The notes under the pieces: model-generated | What the model saw: the letters and a program-made list of their open reading frames with translations, nothing else | Databases searched by the model: none | Told to the model about the DNA's origin: nothing | Source of the DNA: Dugong dugon | Lineage: Eukaryota > Chordata > Mammalia > Sirenia > Dugongidae | DNA: 64,000 nucleotides | Direction of reading: 5' to 3' | NCBI GenBank assembly: GCA_030035585.1 | Contig: CM057471.1 | Span: 97,341,819 to 97,405,818, forward strand | Program-made: the position numbers and the translations under genes | Part shown: piece after piece, positions 45,620 through 56,885 of the stretch | Numbering within the stretch: the first letter of the stretch is position 1 | Layout of the letters: every line of letters begins with the position of its first letter

Positions 45620-46262
45620 TGTCATAAACCTCTCTTTCTCTAGGGAAAATGGTTTCTTGACGAGTTTTTACAAACTGGTAACTACAGCCATGATCAAGAT
45701 AGAGAACAACTCCATCATCTCAAATCACCCACCCATATCCCAGTCAATCCTCTCCCGACCCCCATGTAAACCACTGATCTGTCACTATAGTTTGTCTTTT
45801 TTTTTGAAGTTTCATATACTCTTTCCTGTCTGGTTTCTTTAGCACGTTTTTTAGTTTTATCCATGTTCTTGCAGTACAAACAGTTCATCCCTTTCTAATG
45901 ACAATGAGTATCCATTATATTGTATTGACATGCCACAAGTTGTTTATCCTCTCCCCAGTTGATGAACATTTGGGTTGTTTTTTAGTTTTTTTTTAATGAC
46001 TAAACCTGCTATAAACATTAATGCACAAGTCTTTGTGTGGATACATGCTTTCTTTCCTAAGTAATTACCTAGGAGTGGAATTGCTGGATCATATGGTAAG
46101 TGTACGATTAACTTTACAATAAAAAACTATTTTCCAAAGTGGTTGTACCATTTTGCGTTTCCACCAGCAATGCATGAGTACTCCAGTTGCTCCACGTCCT
46201 CACCAACAGTTGGTATTCTCTTCTAAATTTTGACGCTTCTAATGGATATGTGGTGGTATAGG
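45620..46262 (-). mobile_element. L1 ORF2 3'-region fragment
   Basis: Antisense L1 words: 'aggagtggaattgctggatc', 'ccatgttcttgcagtacaaa' and 'tccaccagcaatgcatgagt'. It ends shortly before the NAA35 promoter. Confidence 0.8.
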
Positions 46263-46673
46263 TACGTTTCTTACTCCTGCCACTCTATTTACGTAGTCCA
46301 TTTAGTAATAAATTTAAAGGAAAACGTAAAACATGTAAGAGTCTGAAAGACAATGGCGGGCTTAACTCCGATGATATTTCCTATTTTCCTTCATTAAATC
46401 CCCAGGCGCTGTTTAGGAAACATAAATCCGGTGTCAATCAGGCAGCAGTAGCTTGGTGGTGGTGCTCTTGGAGTAGGGCTACACGGTCATCGGGGAAACT
46501 ACCGGGGTTTACAGTTTACTACATTGCTTTCTCGGGCCTTCCCATCACCTTTCTAAGAATTCCAAGAGAGCCGCGCCAGGCGGGTGCTTCCGAGGCCCCG
46601 GGCCCCGCCCCCTACTGGGACCCACCTACTACCCCTTACTTGGCCCAAGGGTAGGGAAAGAATGTATCTTTGT

Positions 46674-46702
46674 TCTCGCGAGATTCATTTAATCCCGCGA
46701 GA
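46674..46702. promoter_or_regulatory. Two TCTCGCGAGA-type promoter motifs
   Basis: A perfect palindrome TCTCGCGAGA lies at 46674-46683 and a one-mismatch copy TCCCGCGAGA at 46693-46702, 19 bp apart. This element is known to be bound by BANP (and reported for ZBTB33) at CpG-island promoters of essential genes. Confidence 0.8.
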
Positions 46703-46869
46703 AGAGAAGGCGGTCGCCGTCGGCCGAACCAAGGCTGTGGCGAGGGAGGGGGTGTGGTAGAGGAGCGCGAAGTCCCCGGGAGTAAGGGAGAGGGGGCGGG
46801 GTCGCGCGCACCGGGCGTACGCATGCGCGCGCGCCGCCGGTCGGGCTGGGCTGAGAGGGGAGGGGGCGG

Positions 46870-46944
46870 CCGCGGCAGAGGCGGCGTCGTTATTTCCGCG
46901 GTCAGGACTGTGCGTGGCGGCGCGGGTGGCCACGGGAGAAGTAG
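46870..46944 (+). other. NAA35: Candidate non-coding first exon of NAA35
   Basis: A GC-rich stretch ending at a plausible donor (TAG|GTAGGG at 46945) in the middle of the CpG island. Placement rests only on position and the donor; no transcript data are available here. Confidence 0.3.
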
Positions 46945-47811
46945 GTAGGGACCATCTTTGCGGAGCCATTGGGACCCCCTCCTTCCCTGTTCCGAGAGCC
47001 CCAGCCCCTTGCGCGTGTGGCAGACCTTGGGGACGCCAGGTTACCCTGCGGCCCCGGCCCTCCCGCCGCGCCTCAGGTAGGAGCCGCGGGCTTACCCTTG
47101 CCCGGTGCCCGCGGAGGCCCAGGCCTCGCCCGGTTACCAGGACGACGAACTGGCATCCGGCATGCCCGCCCCCCCGCCCGGCGACAGCGCTGTCCTTGCT
47201 TCCGCGCCCTGTCGGGTCGGGGCCGGGCGGACCTGGTGCGAGTCCCCGCCTCAGGTGCGTCGGCGCCCTGGGCCCGGCAGGTGGGACCCTGCGGTGATCG
47301 CCCACGCCTTGTTCCCCGCGAAGCTGTGCCGGGGTCCCGCCCGTACCAGGAAAAGGTTGGCCCAGCGGGCTTCGGGTAGATGAGGGGCTTCCCTGACTTG
47401 AGTAGCTGCCGCTTGTGGTCTTGGGCTGCAAGAGGGTGCTCCAAATAGGACCTTGGTTGGTTGTGGCCAGTGTTGAAAGTTGCAAGCTCTGGAGTTGGTT
47501 CTGTTTGGGCCAGCGGTGTGATGGTTTGTGATTTTTCGCGAAAAAAAAATCAAACTCTTGAAAAAGCAAACTCTTTTATGAACCCTGGTAGGTGGTGGGT
47601 TATTAATAAATAAGTAGTGTTACTTATTGTAAGATGAATTGGTTAAAGGTAATTTTTTGCAGTACCATTCTCATACTCGGAAGAGTTTTGCTTAGTTTGG
47701 TAAGACTTTAATCCAGTACTTTAAAAACAAACAAAAACACATGTGTTGCAAATATTCTTGCCCTGAAAGGTAGATCTTCTTTTTGACACCAGTGTTGATT
47801 TTACAGGCATA

Positions 47812-47935
47812 ATGGTTATGAAAGCTCCTGTAGAAGATGATGATTCAGGATGGGAGCTCAGTATACCAGAAAAAATGGAAAAAAGCAATACAAGCTGGGT
47901 GGACATAACCCAAGATTTTGAAGAAGCTTGTCGAG
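47812..47935 (+). CDS. NAA35: NAA35 first coding exon (N-terminal acetyltransferase C auxiliary subunit)
   Basis: The 41 codons plus one base encode the NAA35 N terminus: MVMKAP, a D-D-D acidic run, [18 protein letters not shown] and [12 protein letters not shown]. The exon begins after a consensus acceptor (gattttacag, exon from 47807). The ATG has A at -3 and G at +4, a strong context; a second Met is at codon 3. The exon ends CGAG|GTGAG at 47935, phase 1, and the split codon would give the Glu expected after EACR. NAA35 (Mak10) is the ribosome-anchoring scaffold of NatC, with NAA30 as catalytic subunit and NAA38, acetylating Met-hydrophobic N termini in the cytosol. About 700 residues remain to the right of the window. 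The residues agree with the human start apart from a few substitutions, from memory. Confidence 0.92.
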
Positions 47936-48289
47936 GTGAGTTAGAATTTTTGGATTAGAAATTAAGAATCTGGAAAAGGGTAAAAGGAAACCTTAATTGT
48001 GATTTCTAAACTATTTCAACAAATGAAAAAAATATCTGTGGGAAAGTGTGGGTTTATCAAGTTTGTTAACTACATTTATTTGTTCACTACCCTCTAACTT
48101 TACCTTTCATTTAAAACTAGTATATATTTGATATAGCGTTAAATACAGATGTTGAGGCAATTTCTCCTATTAAATTTTTCTAACTTCAACAGGTTGGAGA
48201 GTGCATAATAATTTCTAGCTATGCAGACAATAATTCTGTCAACCTAAAGACACTGGTAGTATTTTTGTATCTTTAAAGTTTGAAAAGGT

Positions 48290-48835
48290 CAAATTTCTGC
48301 TTAAGATCCTTCAGTAGCTTCTTGTTGCACATAGAATAAAATCCAAACTCCTTCTCCATGGCATACCTGACCTGCTTTCTGCCTACCACTGAGACTTCAT
48401 TTTGTACTACTGCCCTGCTTGGTTCATTATGTTTCAGTCACAAGTCCCCTTTTCTCTAATTAATCAAGGTGGTTGCTCCCTGGGCCTTTGATGTTTTTTG
48501 TTTTCTCTATCTTAGATTGTTTTGCTCCCAGATTTTCATGTGGCTGACTCTTTCCTGACTTTCAGTCATCACTTCAATGTTACCTTGCCAGTGAGGACTT
48601 CTTAAAACAACCAGTCTAAACAGATTCACCCCCTCATTCTGTTCTCTCCGACTCTACCTCAGTTGAATCACCCTGTTTTATTTTCTTCATAGCACTTAAC
48701 TTTGCCAGAAACCATCATTTTCAATTATTTCTTGTTTATTGTCAGTCTGACCCACTGGAATATAAGCTGTGTGACAGCAAAGACCTCATCTGTAATGCTA
48801 GCACTGAGAATAGTACCTGGCTTATAGTAAGTTAC
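48290..48835 (+). mobile_element. L2 LINE 3' end
   Basis: L2 order in sense: 'gatccttcagtagcttcttg', 'aataaaatccaaactccttc', 'tccatggcatacctgacctg', 'tttcctgactttcagtcatc', 'ctggaatataagctgtgtga' and 'tacctggcttatagtaagt'. Confidence 0.8.
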
Positions 48836-48940
48836 TGTGGGAGAAAGATGTCGCAGTTGGCTTTCTTAAAGGTTTACCACCTTGGAAACCCTACGGGGTC
48901 ACTATGAGTTGGAATCGACTTGATGACTGGGTTTTTGGGT
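48836..48940 (+). mobile_element. AfroSINE, 5'-truncated
   Basis: 'gtgggagaaagatgtcgcag' to 'gttggaatcgacttgatg' and a GGGTTTTTGGG tail; no head. It abuts the L2 end. Confidence 0.8.
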
Positions 48941-49589
48941 GGGTAAAGTGAGTTAAACAAACATTTAGGAATAAAATAAATGAAGAGATGAGCATGTTTG
49001 TTGTTTGAAGAGAAAGAGCTTTAGAGAGGGAGAGATTGAAGATACGAAAAAAGAGTAAAACAGAATGAGAGCTTGAACTCTTAAGAGAGGATGTGATCAG
49101 GAACATGGTAGAAAAATTAATTTGGGAAGAGAATAAGGACACACTGAGACAGGAGAAACAGGTTAAGATGGTGAAAATACAGCTATACTTCTAAGTGGAA
49201 GGGGAGGAATGGTGGAAGAGTTCACACTTGATGACTTCTGCTTTCTTATTACACAGGAAGCTTAGGTCTTTTGGTGAGAATGAGGCGGAATGTGTAGAAC
49301 AGTGTTCTGAAGGAGAGGAATAAGGACTTGGAGCAGCTGCAGGTGGAAAGGGAGCCAGCTGGGTACAAGCAAAATGATAAATCATGTGCCTAACCTTTGT
49401 TTTGAAATGTGTAGTTAATATATGCCTGAGTGAGACAGTGGAAAGAACATTAGACTGAGAGTTGAGTGACTGCCCACATGTGTCTATCTAAGGAAGAGAA
49501 AAGTATAGTTTTTGTGCTGAAGGAGGTTAGACTGTTAAGTGGATAACTGAAAATCATACCTATCATTTTTCATTGCTTTTTAAGTGGCC

Positions 49590-49790
49590 CATATTAGGGG
49601 GCAGTCATTTATGAACCTAAACAATTAGAGAAGGTTTCATGAAGGTTTTGTGCCTTAAGTTTGGCCTTAAAGGAGAGATCGAGAATCTATATGTGAAGGT
49701 GTGAGGTGTTATCCTCCTAGACTGAGATGAACCATATGAGCCAGAGTTCACTGAGAGGTTTTTGTTTGGGGAATATTGAATAATTTTGCT
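49590..49790 (+). repeat. Ancient interspersed repeat fragment
   Basis: 'aaggtttcatgaaggttttg' and 'ttggccttaaaggagagatc' match the downstream part of the same old repeat type as 8295-8570. Family not assigned. Confidence 0.35.
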
Positions 49791-49960
49791 TGGCTATAAC
49801 AGAATTTTCAGTGCTGGAAATTATAGAGGGTCTTCAGTGCCATTTTGTTTTTTTTTAATTTGAGCTTGTTTTTTAGGCAGTGGGAAGTCTTGAAATGTTT
49901 TGAGCATAAAATTGAAAATGTATTCCACTTAATATTCAGCACAATGGTTTGGACATAGTA

Positions 49961-50178
49961 ACTAAACCAAACCAAACCAAACCAAACCAGTTGCTGTGAC
50001 GTTGATTCTGACTCATGGTAACCGCATGCGTTTCAGAGTAGAACTGTGCTCCATGTGGTTTTCAATGGCTATGATCTTTCATAAGGTTTTTCTTCAGAGG
50101 TGCCTCTGGGTAGATTCAAACTGTCAACCTTTTGGTTAGTACCTGAGCACTTAACCGTTGGTGCCATCCAGGGACTCC
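49961..50178 (-). mobile_element. AfroSINE, long variant, with 12-bp TSD
   Basis: Minus-strand copy with a perfect (AAACC)n tail of five units at 49965-49987. TSD TTGGACATAGTA at 49949-49960 and 50179-50190 is perfect. Confidence 0.95.
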
Positions 50179-50195
50179 TTGGACATAGTAGCTTC

Positions 50196-50396
50196 TCAAT
50201 AAATAGCACAGTAGGCTTTTGAGTCAAATAAACATGGCTGAAATCCTAGCTCTGCTGCCTTTTAGCTCAGTTACCTTGGTGTTTGTAAAATAGAGCTTCT
50301 ATTTTATAGAATTTTGGAGGTTAAATGAGATAATGAATGTAAAGTACTTGGTCCATAGTAGGCACTCAATAATAGTAGCTGTTGTTACTCATGGTG
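50196..50396 (+). mobile_element. MIR
   Basis: 'aatcctagctctgctgcctt', 'cagttaccttggtgtttgta', 'gttaaatgagataatgaatg' and 'ccatagtaggcactcaataa' follow the MIR consensus order. Confidence 0.8.
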
Positions 50397-50756
50397 TTTG
50401 TTTGATTCAGAGGTGAAGGTATATGAAGAAGGTTAATCTGACAACATCCTTTTGTTGGATGAAGAGCACTTTTAACATTGAGATAAGCTTTTACAATCAT
50501 TCCGGTTGAGGTTATAAGGCCTTGGACTAGGATAGTATAAACAGAATGGAATGGAAGTGTTCTGTATGGAACAAAGAAAGTGCATGTGGCTTCACTGGTG
50601 AATATTGGAGTGGTGAAAAGAACATAGGACTTGATATTCTTTAAACATTTCCTTCGGTGACAGCAGAGAGCGAGCCCATAAATCCTTCAGCCTTCTCTTC
50701 CCACATCTTGTGGGTGGAGTTCAAAGCAGCTCATTCACAAGTAGACGATATCTTTA

Positions 50757-50961
50757 TAGTTTCCTGTCCTGGTGGCCCAGTGGTTAAGTGCTCTGCTGCT
50801 AACCTAAAGGTCTGTAGTTCAAACCCACCAGCCACTCCTCAGGAGAAAGATGTGGCAATCTGCTTCTGTAGAGATTTACAGCCTTGGAAACCCACTGGAG
50901 CAGTTCTACCCTGTCTTATAGGGTTGCTATGAGTCGGAATCAACTTGACAGGAGGGCGTTC
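50757..50961 (+). mobile_element. AfroSINE, longer variant, with 8-bp TSD
   Basis: Flanked by TATCTTTA (50749-50756 and 50962-50969). Head cctgtcctggtggcccagtg is slightly diverged; the body and 3' block are typical. Confidence 0.9.
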
Positions 50962-51989
50962 TATCTTTAAGAATTCATGGAAAAGTTTGCATTTTACATC
51001 GTTTTTTCACTTATTTTAAACATCTTTCCCTCTCAAATTGTCTCGTAAATTTGGCAATCTAGGCAGGTGCGCCATTTTCATCCTGTGGCTTTGAATGCCC
51101 TAGTATAACATGTTCACCTGGGGTTGTGCATAGTGCAGTTGAAGAGCACAGGTCTGCAGTTCAGTCTCAGATAAGTCTGACTTTGGAGGTCCTCTAGTTT
51201 TTACCCAACTTGGTTTCGTTTTTTGGGTTGTAAAGAGAATTAAACCCAAGAAGTTTTAGAATACTGGTGGGGTGAGGTGCTTTGGCTTGGCTTTTTGTTG
51301 TATCATAAGTCAGCCTTGTTTTTTAGTGGAAGGAGTGTTGGATAGGAAACATGATTTAATCTCTGCTTCAGTGTGGATTGAGAGGGGGTAGCAAGTCATT
51401 TTCTTGCCAGCATCATATCATCCTATTTAACTCCTCCATAATAACTCTTGCAGTGTCTCAAAAGGCACAGATATATACATTTTGAAACTAAAAAGTTGAT
51501 GTTACAGAATTAATCTTCCTTTTCATTTAGATTTAGGACCAAAGGCTGTTGGTAGTTCTTGAGCCTGTGGTATTAATAATTTGTTTTCCCTTCTTGAAAT
51601 ATTCAGATTCATAGTCTCGATTATAATTTAGACTTTTGTTATAGTGACTTCTAAAAACAAAATTTACAACAGCTACCATTATATTCTTTTCTTTCAATTA
51701 ACTTTATCACAGTGGTCTCTCCTCTTTGGTAACAGCATGAGACCATTTGGCTAGCCTCTGCTGATTTATTTTTTTAGCACTATAAAGCAGCCTGCATACT
51801 GACGACAAAGTTGTTTTTCATGCCTGTTTCTACTCTTTGTTTTAGTGACTCTTCAGAGTCCTCTGGATCAAGTACACACTTCTAACTTTCATCATTTCTT
51901 TTTTTTTTCTATGAGACAGATGGCACATATTCCTTACACATTCCCTGTAACTCACCTTGAGGCTCTTGTTTTTTCCTCTCTTCTTTCTC

Positions 51990-52690
51990 AAATTACTACT
52001 ACTATTTTATTTTTAGTGACAATATACACAATAAAACATATGCCCATTTCAACAGTTTTTACATGTATAGTTCACATTATGTCACCATTTCCACTATCTC
52101 TGCCCTTAATGTTTCATCACCGTTAATTTATACTCTCTGCCTCTTAAAATTCTCATCTGTGCTTTAGAGTTACTATTGTCATTACAATCTCATATATGGT
52201 AGGCAGTTCTTCAATAGGGTGCAGTGCTGAAGACAGATTATTTATTGAGCTAAATTGTTGTTTAAAGATGACTTCATGGGTAGTTTTAGCTCAAGATTAA
52301 AAAGTTGTTTCCTACAGTAGATTCAGTGGTCCCTCTAATCTCCATGTGTCCAGTAAGTCTGGTTTCCAATAAGAATTTGAAATTCTGTTCCTCAGTTTTC
52401 CTCCTTTTGGTCAAGATCCATCTATGGGGACCCTGATCAAAATGTTCAGTAATAGTAGCCTGGCACCATCCATTTCCTTCTAAGCTTCCTGAATCTTTCT
52501 TCCTCTGTTGCTTCAGGTGATTAGAAACCAGTTGTTGTATCTTCTATGACTGCTTGCAAGCTTTTAACACCCCAGGCATTAGCCACTGAACTGAGAGGAA
52601 GAGCAGAAACTCTCAAAATAGTATTAGGCCAGTTGACTGGACAAGCCCACAAGACCATCACCCCAAACCTTTGAACCAAGAAAACTAATC
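51990..52690 (-). mobile_element. L1-derived 3' UTR (module B)
   Basis: The + strand begins with T-rich sequence and 'agtgacaatatacacaataa', passes 'gttactattgtcattacaat' and 'catctatggggaccctgatc', and reaches 'gcaagcttttaacaccccag'. It shares words with the B segments at 58462-58577 and 61546-61770. Confidence 0.6.
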
Positions 52691-52789
52691 CCATGAAGTG
52701 TTTATTTGTTTAAGTAGTATCAACAGCTGCAGCCCCTTTTTTTTTTTTGGCTGCTAAATTTTTGTTGTAAAGTTAAATGTAAGATTTTA

Positions 52790-52871
52790 TTTGTCGTTTT
52801 GCCCCCCTTTAAAAAATTTTTCTAGTGTACAGCTTAGTGATATCAGTTGCAATAGTCAAGTTGCGTAACTA
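52790..52871 (-). mobile_element. L1M 3' end, part left of Tigger1
   Basis: 'agtgtacagcttagtgatat' on + is the common antisense L1M 3'-UTR start. The element resumes at 55205 after the DNA transposon. Confidence 0.65.
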
Positions 52872-55204
52872 CAGGCATACTTTGTTTTATTGCGCTTCAC
52901 TTTATTATGCTTTGCAGATGTCGCATGTTTTACAGAGTGGAGGTTTGTGGCAACCCTGTGTCGAGCAAGTCTGTCAGCGCCATTTTGCAACAGCATGTGC
53001 TCACTTCGTGTCTCTGTGTCACATTTTGGTAATTCTCGCAATATTTAAACTTTTTCATTATTATCATATCTGTTATGGTGATCTAGGATCAGTGATCTTC
53101 CATCTTCTAATTGTTTTGGGGCGCCGTGAGCTGCGTCCGTGTAAGATGGTGAACTTAATGGATAAATGTTGTATGTGTTCTGACTGCTCCACTGACCAGC
53201 CATTCCCCCATCTCTCTCTCTCTCTCCTTGGACCTCCCTATTCCCTGAGACACGACAATATTGAAATTAGGTCAGTTAATAACCCTAGAATGGCCTCTAA
53301 GTGTTCAAGTGAAAGGAAGAGTCGCAGGTCTCTCACTTTAAATCAAAAGCTAGAAATGATTAAGCTTAGTGAGGAAGGCATGTGGAAAACCGAGACAGGC
53401 CAAAAGCTAGGCCTCTTGCACCAAACAGCCAAGTTGTGAATACAAAGGAAAGTTCCTGAAGGAAATTAAAAGTGCTACTCCAGTGAACACACAAATAATA
53501 AAGCGAAACAGCCTTATTTTTGATATGGAGAGAGTTTTAGTGGTTTAGATAGAAGATCAAACCAGCCACAACATTCGCTTAAGCCAAAGCCTAATCCAGA
53601 GCAAGGCCCTAACTCTCTTCAATATTATGAAGGCTGAGAGAGGTGAGGAAGCTTCAGAAGCAAAGTTTGAAGCTAGCAGAGGTTGGTTCCTGTGTTTTAA
53701 GGAAAGAAACCGTCTCCACAGCATGAAAGTACAAGGTGAAGCTGCAAGTGCTAATGTAGAAGCTGCAGCAAGTTATCCAGAATATCTAGCTAAGATAATT
53801 GATGAAGGTGGCTACAGTAAAGAACAGATTTTCAACGTAGATGAAACAGCCTTCTATTGGAAGAAGATGCCATCAAGGACTTTCATAGTTAGAGAGGAAA
53901 AGTCAATGCCTGGTTTCAGAGCTTCAAAGGACAGACTGACTCTGTTGTTAGGGGCTAATGCAGCTGGTGACTTTAAGTTGAAGTCAGTGCTCATTTGCCA
54001 TTCCAAAAATCCTAGGGCCCTTAAAAATTATGCTAAGTCTACTCTGCCTGTGCTCTATAAATGGAACAACAAAGCCTGGATGACAGCACATCTGTTTATA
54101 ACACTGTTGAGACCTAGTACTCAGAAAAAAAAGATTCCTTTCAAAATATTGCTACTCATTGACAGTGCATCTGGTCACCCAAGAGCTCTGATGGAGATTT
54201 ACAGGGTGATTAGTATTGTTTTCATGCCTGCTAACACAACATCCATTCTGTAGCCCATGGATCAAGGAGTAATTTTGACTTTCAAGTCCTACGTAAGAAA
54301 TACATTTCGTAAGGCTATAGCTGCCATAGATACTGATTCCTCTGACGGATCTGAGAAAGGTAAATTGAAAACCGTCTGGAAAGGATTCACCATTCTAGAT
54401 GCCATTAAGAACATTTGTGATTCATGGGAGGAGGTCAAAATATCAGCATTAACAGGAGTTTGGAAGAAGTAGATTCCAACCCTCTTGGATGACTGCAAAT
54501 GTGGAAATAGCAAGAAAACTGGAATTAGAACTGGAGCCTGAAAATGTGACTGAATTGCTGCAATCTCATGATAAAACTTTAACACATAAGGAGTTGCTTC
54601 TTATGGATGAGCAAAGAAAGTGGTTTCTTGAGATGGAATCTACTGGTGAAGATGCTGTGAACGTTGTCGAAATGACGACAAAGAATTTAGAATATTACAC
54701 GAACTTAGTTGACAGAGCAGTGGCAGGGTTTGAGAGAATTGACTCCAGTTTTGAAAGAAGATCTCTTGTGGTAAGATGCTATCAAACAGCAGGGATGCTA
54801 CAAAGAAATCTTTTGTAAAAGGAAGAATCGATTGATGGGGCAGACTTCATTGTTGTCTTAGTTTAAGAAATTGCAACAGCCATCCCAGCCTTCAGCAACC
54901 GCCACCCTGGTCAGTCAGCAGCCATCAACATCAAGGGAAGACCCTCCACCAGCAAAAAGATTCCTACTAGCTGAAGGCTTAGATGATGGTTGGCATTTTT
55001 AGCAATAAAGTATCTTTTAATTATGGTATATACATTGTTTTGTAGACATAATGCTATTGTACACTTAATAGACTACAGTATAGTGTAAACATAATTTTTA
55101 CCTGCACTGGGAAACCAAAATTTTGTGTGACTTACTGTATTGTGGTGTTTGCTTTATTGTGGTGGTCTGGAAGTGAACCTCCCAGTATCCCCAAGGTATG
55201 CCTG
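52872..55204 (+). mobile_element. Tigger1 DNA transposon, near full length
   Basis: The element is 2,333 bp. It starts CAGGCATACTTTG and ends CCAAGGTATGCCTG, imperfect terminal inverted repeats. The target dinucleotide TA is present on both sides (52870-52871 and 55205-55206). The first 300 bases follow Tigger1 closely ('caaccctgtgtcgagcaagt', 'tttgcaacagcatgtgctca'). The size and both ends indicate little deletion. It lies inside an L1 3' UTR, so it inserted after that L1. Confidence 0.95.
53290..54818 (+). pseudogene. Tigger1 (pogo-type) transposase, broken
   Basis: N-terminal DNA-binding part 53290-53439 (MASKCSSERKS..., a CENP-B-like helix-turn-helix start) ends at a stop; frameshifts follow up to 53626. 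The 53627-54253 frame (208 codons) has the first catalytic Asp in NVDETAF and the second in [11 protein letters not shown] single nonsense codon at 54251-54253 precedes the same-frame continuation at 54257 with MDQGVI, the third Asp. A further stop at 54470 and a frameshift lead to a last frame, 54489-54818. All three DDD residues are still encoded, but no intact protein can be made. Confidence 0.9.
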
Positions 55205-56885
55205 TATTACACTTAGTCAATGCCAGTTTTCCTATCACCATAGACAAACATTCAGTACTTCTTCTAGAATGATACCTCCTCCCTCCCCCCCAACCACTAG
55301 TAACAATTGGTTTTTATATATTTAGCTAGTCTTGTCATTTCTTTTAAGTGAGACAATACAGTATTGTCTTTTTGTGATTGATTTATTTCAGCATAATATC
55401 TTCAGGGTTCATCCATGTTGTAGCATGTATTAGGACTTCATTTTTCTTTAAGGCTAGGCAATATTCCATAGTATGTATGTACCACAATTTTTTAATCCAC
55501 TCATCAGCTGAGGGGCACTTGAGTTATTTCTGTTTTTTTGCTGTTGTGTATAGTGCTGCAGTGAACATCAGAGTACGTATGTCTGTTCGTGTACCCACTT
55601 TTAGGTCCTAGAGTATATGCCTGGGAGTGGGATTGCTACATCATATGGTAACTCTATTTGTAATTTTTTGAGTAATCGCCATACTGTTTTCCACAACAGT
55701 TGTACCATTTTACATTCCCATGCAGCGGATAAGGGTTCCTGTCTCCCCACATCAACAAAGGTTGACTTGTTGTTTTCTGATTTTTTTGATCATTGCTATT
55801 CTGGTAGGGGTAACATGGTATCTCATAGTTTTGATTTGCGTCTCTCTAATTGCTAATGACAATGAACATCTTTTCGTGTATTTGTTGGCTGCATAAATCT
55901 CTTTGGAGAAGTGTCTGTTCAAGTTCTTTGCCCATTTCTTTATTGGATTATTTGTCTTTTTGTTAAGTTGTAGAAGTTTTATATGTATTGTGGATGTTAG
56001 ACCTTTATCGGATATGTGGTTCCCAAAGATATTTTCTAGTCCGTAGATTGTCTTATTACTCTTTTGATAAAGTCTTTTGATGAACAGAAGTATTTAATTT
56101 TTATAAGGTCCCAGTTATCTATTTTGTCTTCTGTTGCTAGTGCATTTGTTGTATTTAACAGTCTATTGTTAAAGAAAATTAGGTCCCATAGCTTTGCCTC
56201 TATGTTTTCTTTCAAGAACCTTATAGTTTTAATTTTAATATTTGGCTCTTTGATTCATTTTGAATTAGTTTTTGTGTATGGTGTGAGATATGGGTCCTGC
56301 TTCATTTTTCTGCACGTGGAAATCCAATTTTGCCAGCACCACTTGAAAGTACTGTTCCTTCCCCATTTAATAGACTTAACACCTTTGTTGAAGATCAGCT
56401 GTCCATAGATGCATGGATTTATTTTTAGGTTCTCAATTCTATTCCATTGGTCTATGTGTCTGTCATTAAACCAGTACCAGGCAGTTTTGATTACTGTAGC
56501 CGTATAGTGGAGCCCTGGTGGCGCAGTGGTTAAGAGATTGGCTGCTAATCAAAAGGTCAGCCGTTCAAATCCACCAGCCGCTCCTTGGAAACACTGTGGG
56601 GCATTCTACTCTGTCTTATAGCGTCACTGTGAGTCGGTATTGACTCAACGGCAATGGGTATTTTTGGTTTTAACTGTATAGTAAGTTTTTAAATTGAGGA
56701 GTGCGAGGCCTCCTACTTTGTTCTTCAAAATTGCTTTCGCTTTTCAGGGTCTCTTTCCGTATAAAGTTAAGGATTAGCTTTTCTATTTCTGTAAAAAATG
56801 GTGTTGGGATTTTAATCGGAATAGTATTGAATCTATAGATTGCTTTGGGTAGTTCAGATTATATTCTGAGTGTAGGGTATCATCA
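55205..56885 (-). mobile_element. L1M 3' UTR and ORF2 C-terminal region
   Basis: Antisense L1 in order: 'ctgggagtgggattgctaca', 'attgctaatgacaatgaaca', 'gtccgtagattgtcttatta', 'tttgccagcaccacttgaaa', 'tccattggtctatgtgtctg', and after the SINE 'ggcctcctactttgttcttc' and 'gattgctttgggtagttc'. The frame is destroyed; plus-strand frames of up to 114 codons are shadows. Confidence 0.85.
56509..56675 (+). mobile_element. AfroSINE with short TSD
   Basis: Well-preserved short-type copy in L1 sequence: 'ggagccctggtggcgcagtg', B-box-like GTTCAAATCC. Flanking GTATAGT repeats suggest the TSD. Confidence 0.93.

Larger units (their letters stand above)
46550..47400 (+). promoter_or_regulatory. NAA35: NAA35 CpG-island promoter
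   Basis: This stretch is strongly GC- and CpG-rich compared with the AT-rich surroundings and lies directly upstream of the NAA35 first coding exon. It contains GGGGGCGGGG (46792-46801) and other GC boxes, a TACGCATGCGCG NRF1-like site (46819-46830) and two TCTCGCGAGA-type motifs (46674-46702). No TATA box is obvious, in keeping with a broad CpG promoter. Several possible splice donors exist (GTAG|GTAGGG at 46945, CAG|GTAGGA at 47073, CAG|GTGCGT at 47253), so the extent of the non-coding first exon cannot be fixed. Open frames of 90-294 codons on both strands here are GC-rich shadows. Confidence 0.85.

Noticed and set aside
46685-47569. 294-codon minus-strand open frame across the CpG island
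   Set aside because: GC-rich promoter sequence gives long chance frames on both strands. Composition is Pro/Arg/Gly-rich with no domain, and the real NAA35 exon lies on the other strand just downstream.
52825-53289. Upstream extension of the Tigger1 frame
   Set aside because: Runs through L1 sequence and the Tigger1 5' non-coding part; the transposase start is the Met at 53290.
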